Part shown: positions 23,801-64,000 of the stretch, piece by piece | How the letters are laid out: each line of letters starts with the position of its first letter | How positions within the stretch are numbered: the first letter of the stretch is position 1 | NCBI GenBank assembly: GCA_014706295.1 | Contig: JACSVZ010000002.1 | Span: 56,443,617-56,507,616 of the forward strand | DNA length: 64,000 bases | DNA from: Lycocorax pyrrhopterus obiensis | Taxonomy: Eukaryota; Chordata; Aves; Passeriformes; Paradisaeidae | Reading direction: 5' to 3' | Notes under the pieces: generated by a model | Database searches by the model: none | What the model saw: the letters and a program-made list of their open reading frames with translations, nothing else | What the model was told of the DNA's origin: nothing | Program-made: the position numbers and the translations under genes

Positions 23801-24240
23801 CTGTGTGGTTTTCCCTTTTACCCTGATAAATAATTCCAGAACTAAATCTTAAGGGAGAGAGAAAGCCTTTGGCATTCCAAGGATGCAAACAAACTTGCTG
23901 GGGTGATCTATTGCCATTCTCTACCCTCAATACATTACCCTTTCCTTCAGTGATATTTAATGGAGCTGTTTTTTTTTTAACTGATCAAAACAATTTTGTC
24001 ATTTTTCTTGAGCATTGCCAGGAAAACCCACTCCATGCATACTAAAGCAAATTGGGATCCAAGCATTTTATTTATCTGTTAGCAGCACAAAATTAAGCAG
24101 CAATAAGAAAAGTGTGTCATCCAGGATAAACAGTGGTAGTATCACAGGTAAACCCCCAAACTTAACATACACAAATATTAGTAGACACCAGCAAATTTTT
24201 AAACACCCTTTGTAAAAAATGTGAAAGAGCTTTCTGAAGA
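20871..24240. other. Intergenic DNA without recognised features
   Basis: Both strands were read without finding gene-like exons, known LTR ends or CR1. Only short simple patterns occur, for example repeated GTTGCTAAGT near 20938-20980. Confidence 0.5.
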
Positions 24241-25060
24241 GCATTCACTTTCCCTTGGCAGCCTTTCAATAGCACCACCAACACTGCTGCTATACACTTA
24301 TCTTGTCAACTAAAGGTACCATCAGATTCTTGCATTCTTGGGGGAGTCCAGTTCCAAAACTGAAAATGCCCAGTAACTCCTCCCACACAAAATGTGCCAG
24401 GATGGAGAGCTGTTGCTGCTGCCGGCCTTGATGTTCCTCTGGCAGGGCTTTCCATAGCATAACCAACACTACTGCTATTCACTTCTCTTGCAAAGTAAAG
24501 GCACCATCACTGTCTGTCAGTCTCCACAGTGCCCAGCTGCAAAATTGAAAATGTCCAGCAATGGGCCCTACAAAATGTGCCAGGACAAAAAGCTGTTGCT
24601 GGCTTTTACCTCCTCCCTGCCGCTGTTCAACAGCGCCACCAGATAGCGCTGTGTCCTTACCTTGCCAGCTAAAGGTATCATCACACACAAACTCATTTCC
24701 AGTGCAACTCCAAAATTGAAAACGTCCAGCAACTGTTCTCACACAAAAGGAGTCAGGACAGAAAGCTGGCCCTTATCTTCTCCTGCCAGCCTTTCAACAG
24801 AACCACCAACCCTGGGGCTACGTGCTTGTCTTACCAATGAAATGTACCAGCGTATTCCCTCACTCTCTCCAGAGTCCAGCACTTTCTCCCATACAGAAAG
24901 TGCCAGGGCAGACCTCACCTTGCTCTTGCAGGCTTTCAACAGCACCAATCCCACTGTGGCTAGGCAAGTGCATGCCTGCCGCTCTTGCACTATCAAGGCA
25001 CCACTTGTGTCCTGTTTCTCTTGTTCAATGCATGTTTGGAGAGGGAGCGAGCACTGCACG
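24240..25060 (-). repeat. Array of the 150-190 bp repeat family, reverse orientation
   Basis: About five degenerate units lie head to tail. Marker 1, TGTGCCAGGA(C/T) and variants, occurs at about 24394, 24579, 24750 and 24901. Marker 2, CAAAATTGAAAATGTCCAGC and variants, occurs at about 24353, 24541, 24712 and 24871. Other shared boxes are CAGCCTTTCAACAGCACCACCAA and CTTGCCAACTAAAGGTACCATCA. The reverse complement matches the TCCTGGCA...GCAGCTGCTGGATGTTTT units at 411-620, 9672-9900 and elsewhere in the left domain. Open frames here are by-products of the repeat. Confidence 0.75.
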
Positions 25061-25975
25061 ATCTTGCTTATGCAAAAGAGCCTGTGCTTTAAAAGGACTC
25101 CAGGCTTGCTGCACTATCTGGATCTGTTGCTTCTCAGCTCTCCCTGCATGCACTTCTCATGCATCCCTGGCCAAGAAGCACAGCTGGGCAAGTTTTGAGA
25201 AGTAAAAAGTGTGCTTGTCATTGACTCGTGTCGTACTTTTGAAAATATTCTACAGTACTACATACCTCTTCTACATATGAGTTTGGTCAGTATTGATCCT
25301 CGTTCTCCACATCTCACTCTTCAGTAAACAGGGACTGCTTGGCCTGTACTCCTGCTGCTACTCATGGTGGCTTTTCTTTCCCAGACTGCAAGGGATTTTT
25401 TTCAAGCTAAACTGAAGAACGTCTGCCTGCTCCTGCCTACATGTGTGCTTTGTGTTAATGCTTGTGAGCATTGGTTCTGAAAAAGAGACAGGAAAAAAAA
25501 GAACAAAACCCCCACCATAAAATATAATCCTGTTTCCATTTGCAACCTTTTTTGATTTGTGTCCTTAAAAGAGTTTTTAGAACTGAAAACCTCCTGGTAT
25601 TTCAGGCAAATAATGGTCTCATTGTTACTCAATGTCACTGAGTTCTGAGGTGAAGAGAGAGGGAAGCTGTATTGGAATAAACCTACATCAATTGCCTAGT
25701 CCAGCTGCTGACCAAACACTGCAACTTGGCACTTGCTCTACCACCTAAGCTTCACCTGCAGTTAACGCTCACTCTTGAGAGAAACCAGCTCCAGGAGTGA
25801 TCAGGAGTGACCAGGAGTTAAAGGTGTTTCTAGCTCTAATTTTTGAAGATCCAAAAGCTTCTTGGCAGCCCATTTAGAATCCTAGCATCACAAGAACACT
25901 GAGCTTGCTCTACTACCTAAGTCTTATGCCACTGTCCTTTGCATCTCTCAAATTTACAGGACAACCTACTCTATG
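25061..25975. other. Intergenic DNA without recognised features
   Basis: Nothing gene-like is seen. Two near-copies of TTGCTCTACYACCTAAG (about 25733 and 25906) hint that the two-copy duplication to the right may have older relatives here. Confidence 0.4.
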
Positions 25976-26700
25976 ATTTAAGCTTGACAAACTCATTAAG
26001 AAATACCACAAAAAGCAAATGACAAAGATGGGCACAATCTCTTTCTCCAGACCACTCTAGCATGTGAATTTAACTGTTCACCACTCAAGTAATGGTATTT
26101 CATAGCTTATAACATGTAAGGTTTAATATTGTGCACCCATGACCAAAATCCAAAAGAATTACGTACCCAACAGACAAGTGCACTCATACTTCCTCCTGCA
26201 TCATGGTGCATTTACTACCTCACACCAAAAAGCATGAAAGCCTCAGGACTTCAGCAGCTGCTGGGTCTGCAGTCTATGTTTACTGCCATAAGTTAATGGA
26301 TTCTTACCTCACTTCCTAACATATTTGAAGGCTGCAGGAGACAGCAATTTGCAGGTGAGAATAGGTGCAAAATTGTCCTGTAGCTTTTTCTTATGAGGTC
26401 ATTAAGAAATATAACAAACTATCACCAGAAATAAGGCCTCAATGGCATTTTGCCCTGACTAGTCTTGAACGTGAATTCACCTATCCACCACTTTAAATCA
26501 TAGTGTTTGATAACTTATAGCCCATAATTCTTAATACTGTGCACCTACAAGCAAATCTCAAAAAAATGAAGCCGACATGAAAGTGTTCATACATCCTCCT
26601 CCATCACAGCATGGGTGGTCCCTGTAACACGCAAGGACGTATAAGTCTCAGAAGCCCATCTGCTGTTGGATCATTGAAAGCTTCCTTTCTAAGTTGATGT
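25976..26700. repeat. Two-copy diverged tandem duplication (about 410 bp period)
   Basis: Segment 25990-26290 is repeated at 26395-26690. Shared landmarks are ATTAAGAAATA, the CTAGTCTTGAACGTGAATT type box, CACCACTYAA, GATAACTTATA, TAATAYTGTGCACC and CATACWTCCTCCTSCATCA, each offset by about 405-415 bases. Identity is modest, so the duplication is old. No coding potential is seen. Confidence 0.65.
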
Positions 26701-26734
26701 TTTGTACTTTCCAGCTTGAAGGTTTGTTCTCTAC

Positions 26735-27310
26735 CACTTCTGTAAGTTTATCAAACGCCTTCTGGTATGCCCACAGAAACCTCTTGTCAGTCTTGCCTTG
26801 CACCTAAGGGCACTCATAGAGCCTTCGGTAGGTCCCTGATGGCTCTGAAAGCTTATCTCTAAATTTTTTTCATTACTTTTACTATATGCCATCTGCAGTT
26901 GTCTATAAATGCCTGCTGATGGCCCTGCACAACAGCCCATGGAGTGCATTTTAATACGTCCCATGAAAAGCCTAGAGCCACCTGGAGTGCAGTAGGGGCA
27001 TCTGCTGATGTTTTTCTTCTCCTCACGAGTCTGAGAATGCTTTTGAATTCAATTGATCTGCTGTGCAAATCTAGAACCTTCAGATGCCTTCTGATCTGTC
27101 CACAGGGCCTCCATGTGCCTTTCATTGTACCTAAGAGCCCCTGGAGTGTCTTTGGTGCACCTCCAAGGTACCTCTGAGTGCCTATGCATAAACCTATTCG
27201 TAACTCAAGGCATACAGCTGCAGTCACACTCAGTGGTATATGGGGGCATTCTGGTGTGCAGCATGCCTTTCCAAGTGCCTTTTGATGTAACCCAGCAGTG
27301 TTTTTGAGTC
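26735..27310. repeat. Degenerate minisatellite, unit about 27-31 bp
   Basis: Words of the type TGCCTTYTGATSTGTCCACAG, TGCCTTTCATTGTACC and TGTCTTTGGTGCACC recur at roughly 27-31 base spacing, most clearly from 27060 to 27290. The 122-codon open frame on the minus strand over 26859-27227 is explained by this repeat and has no recognised domain. Confidence 0.45.
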
Positions 27311-27760
27311 ATCAGGAGTTCACTGGGTCATCTGATTACCTTTTTGTTCCCTCTATTCCTGTGCATCAAACTACAGGGACAGGTAATGGCTGCTTTCAGC
27401 TTTTGCTGTTTATAGCTTTGTCTTAACTTCACCTGAGAGTGTTATGATAAAAACCCTGGCCTTGAGCCTAGCCAGGTACTTGGGCACTGCATCACTGCTG
27501 TTCTAGTCTGAGCAACAGATGTCTTGATTGTATTACAAAGGAATAAGAAAAAGAAAAACCAAAATAATTGTTTATATGTTTAAACAGACCCATTTTTTTT
27601 ACAGCAAAACAATCTTCTGATACACTTTAGGTCTTGAACAACATTTACAAAACTAAAGAGTACCTGAAAAGGAACAGCATTATAACAGAAACAAAAAGTT
27701 TCTACTGAGCACCTAAGCTAAACTGTTCAAAAATTTCAAACGAAAAACACTTAGGAGCTA
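27311..27760. other. Spacer between minisatellite and SLC12A7 3' UTR
   Basis: AT-rich DNA with nothing recognised. It probably contains the end of the SLC12A7 transcription unit if a distal poly(A) site is used. Confidence 0.35.
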
Positions 27761-27764
27761 GTTC

Positions 27765-28630
27765 AGTTCAGAAAAGCAGATTTTATTTCAAACAGCAGCA
27801 CATTACATACAACATTTTCAAAATATACATATCTGAAAAAGAGGGACTGCATTTCATTAACCACCTTGCTGTGGTTTATTAACTGTTAAATTATATTTGG
27901 AACCAGGTGGAGTTTCTGCACCATAGCCTTCCTATGATGCTCTCATGTTTTATCACTGGTATAATGGTGCAATATAATGGTAACTGCCAGTACCTCACAG
28001 AAGAGAACCCACACAGCTTGTCTATTTGCTATCACCTGGTGGTTTCAGCTATTTAAGTATTTTAAATACAGAAATATTATTTCTAACAGGTATGGCAAAT
28101 CATGAACTTCAGGGAAACACTTTATGCATGTCATAGACAAATTTGACTGGCTGTATATATCTCTGAAGGAAGGTTCCTGAACCAGGACTAATTCCAACAG
28201 AAGCAACACAGCAGCATTTTGGTAAGGAAAGAAGACAACCTTTCCTACTATCCTTCCCTTTTATTATGATGCAGAACAAAGATTAAAATAATCAAAGGTT
28301 GCTTACATTTCTATATCTTTAAAAATACGATTGCATTACCATGTTTTTTGTTTTACCACAGCTTAAGAAGTGTCAGAATATTCTACACATAAATATCCTA
28401 ACCCATCCACCTTTTATCAATTCCCCATAGAAATATTTTCTACATAAATTTTCTTAAAATATTATTTAAATATAACATCTTACAGGAAAAAAAGAATACA
28501 TCATCATAAGATTCAGCTTGCAGGTAATTTTCAATGCACTAGAACACAATGAAGCTGCTCAAATTATGGCAAAAAACTTTGTTTTCTTATGGTGGTGGTG
28601 TGTTTTGTTTGAAAAACACATGCAAACAGA
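27765..28630 (-). other. SLC12A7: Probable 3' UTR of SLC12A7
   Basis: This sequence follows the SLC12A7 stop codon on the minus strand. Minus-strand AATAAA hexamers lie at 28265-28260, 27880-27875 and 27787-27782. The last would give a 3' UTR of about 0.86 kb. The actual cleavage site cannot be decided from sequence. Confidence 0.45.

Positions 28631-64000
<35,370 letters not shown>

Noticed and set aside
24662..25198. 178-codon plus-strand ORF
   Set aside because: It lies within and just beyond the 150-190 bp repeat array. The frame is not kept from unit to unit.
26859..27227. 122-codon minus-strand ORF as a gene
   Set aside because: It is explained by the degenerate minisatellite. There is no recognisable domain, and its residue pattern follows the DNA period.

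Overview
The window is vertebrate nuclear DNA and almost certainly from a bird, possibly a songbird. The reasons are CR1 retroposons with the avian 3' end (38.8-39.2 kb, 60.2-61.0 kb, 18.7-20.9 kb), several avian-type endogenous retrovirus LTRs, and a large, sparsely coded gene with small exons. No species can be named from the sequence alone.

Left part (1-13.3 kb): a repeat domain. A unit of about 4.745 kb is present at least 1.66 times in direct orientation (1-about 3115 against about 4748-7865, roughly 99% identical by eye). It carries a pyrimidine/purine minisatellite built on CCTTGCC, a CpG-rich core of about 1 kb, and short repeats of roughly 150-190 bp. At about 7.86 kb the second copy switches abruptly to a diverged version of the same material, which decays into AT-rich DNA by about 13 kb. 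Long ORFs occur in the CpG-rich core on both strands but are broken between copies, so I do not call them genes.

13.3-17.2 kb: an intron-containing copy of LSM5 (U6 snRNA-associated Sm-like protein) on the minus strand. All five exons and their splice sites can be located, but exons 2 and 4 carry frame-breaking indels. I call it a duplicated, unprocessed pseudogene.

17.7-28.6 kb: an intergenic stretch holding a solo LTR, a decayed CR1 with endonuclease and reverse transcriptase remnants, an array of the short repeat family from the left part in reverse orientation (24.24-25.06 kb), a diverged two-copy duplication of about 410 bp, and a degenerate minisatellite.

28.6-62.7 kb: the 3' two thirds of SLC12A7 (KCC4, a potassium-chloride cotransporter) on the minus strand. 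Sixteen coding exons give an uninterrupted frame of 688 codons plus stop. The 5' exons lie beyond the right edge. One exon (34912-35028) is a phase-0 cassette carrying a KCC2-like SRGSIRRK motif. One 150-base intron uses a GC donor. Its introns hold an ERVL-like provirus (43.0-46.7 kb), other LTRs and three CR1 fragments.

The only intact gene is SLC12A7. The points most worth following are the CpG-rich macrosatellite and its short repeat family, the LSM5 pseudogene lying between two blocks of that family, the SLC12A7 cassette exon, and a preserved 59-residue hydrophobic ORF in the otherwise broken provirus.
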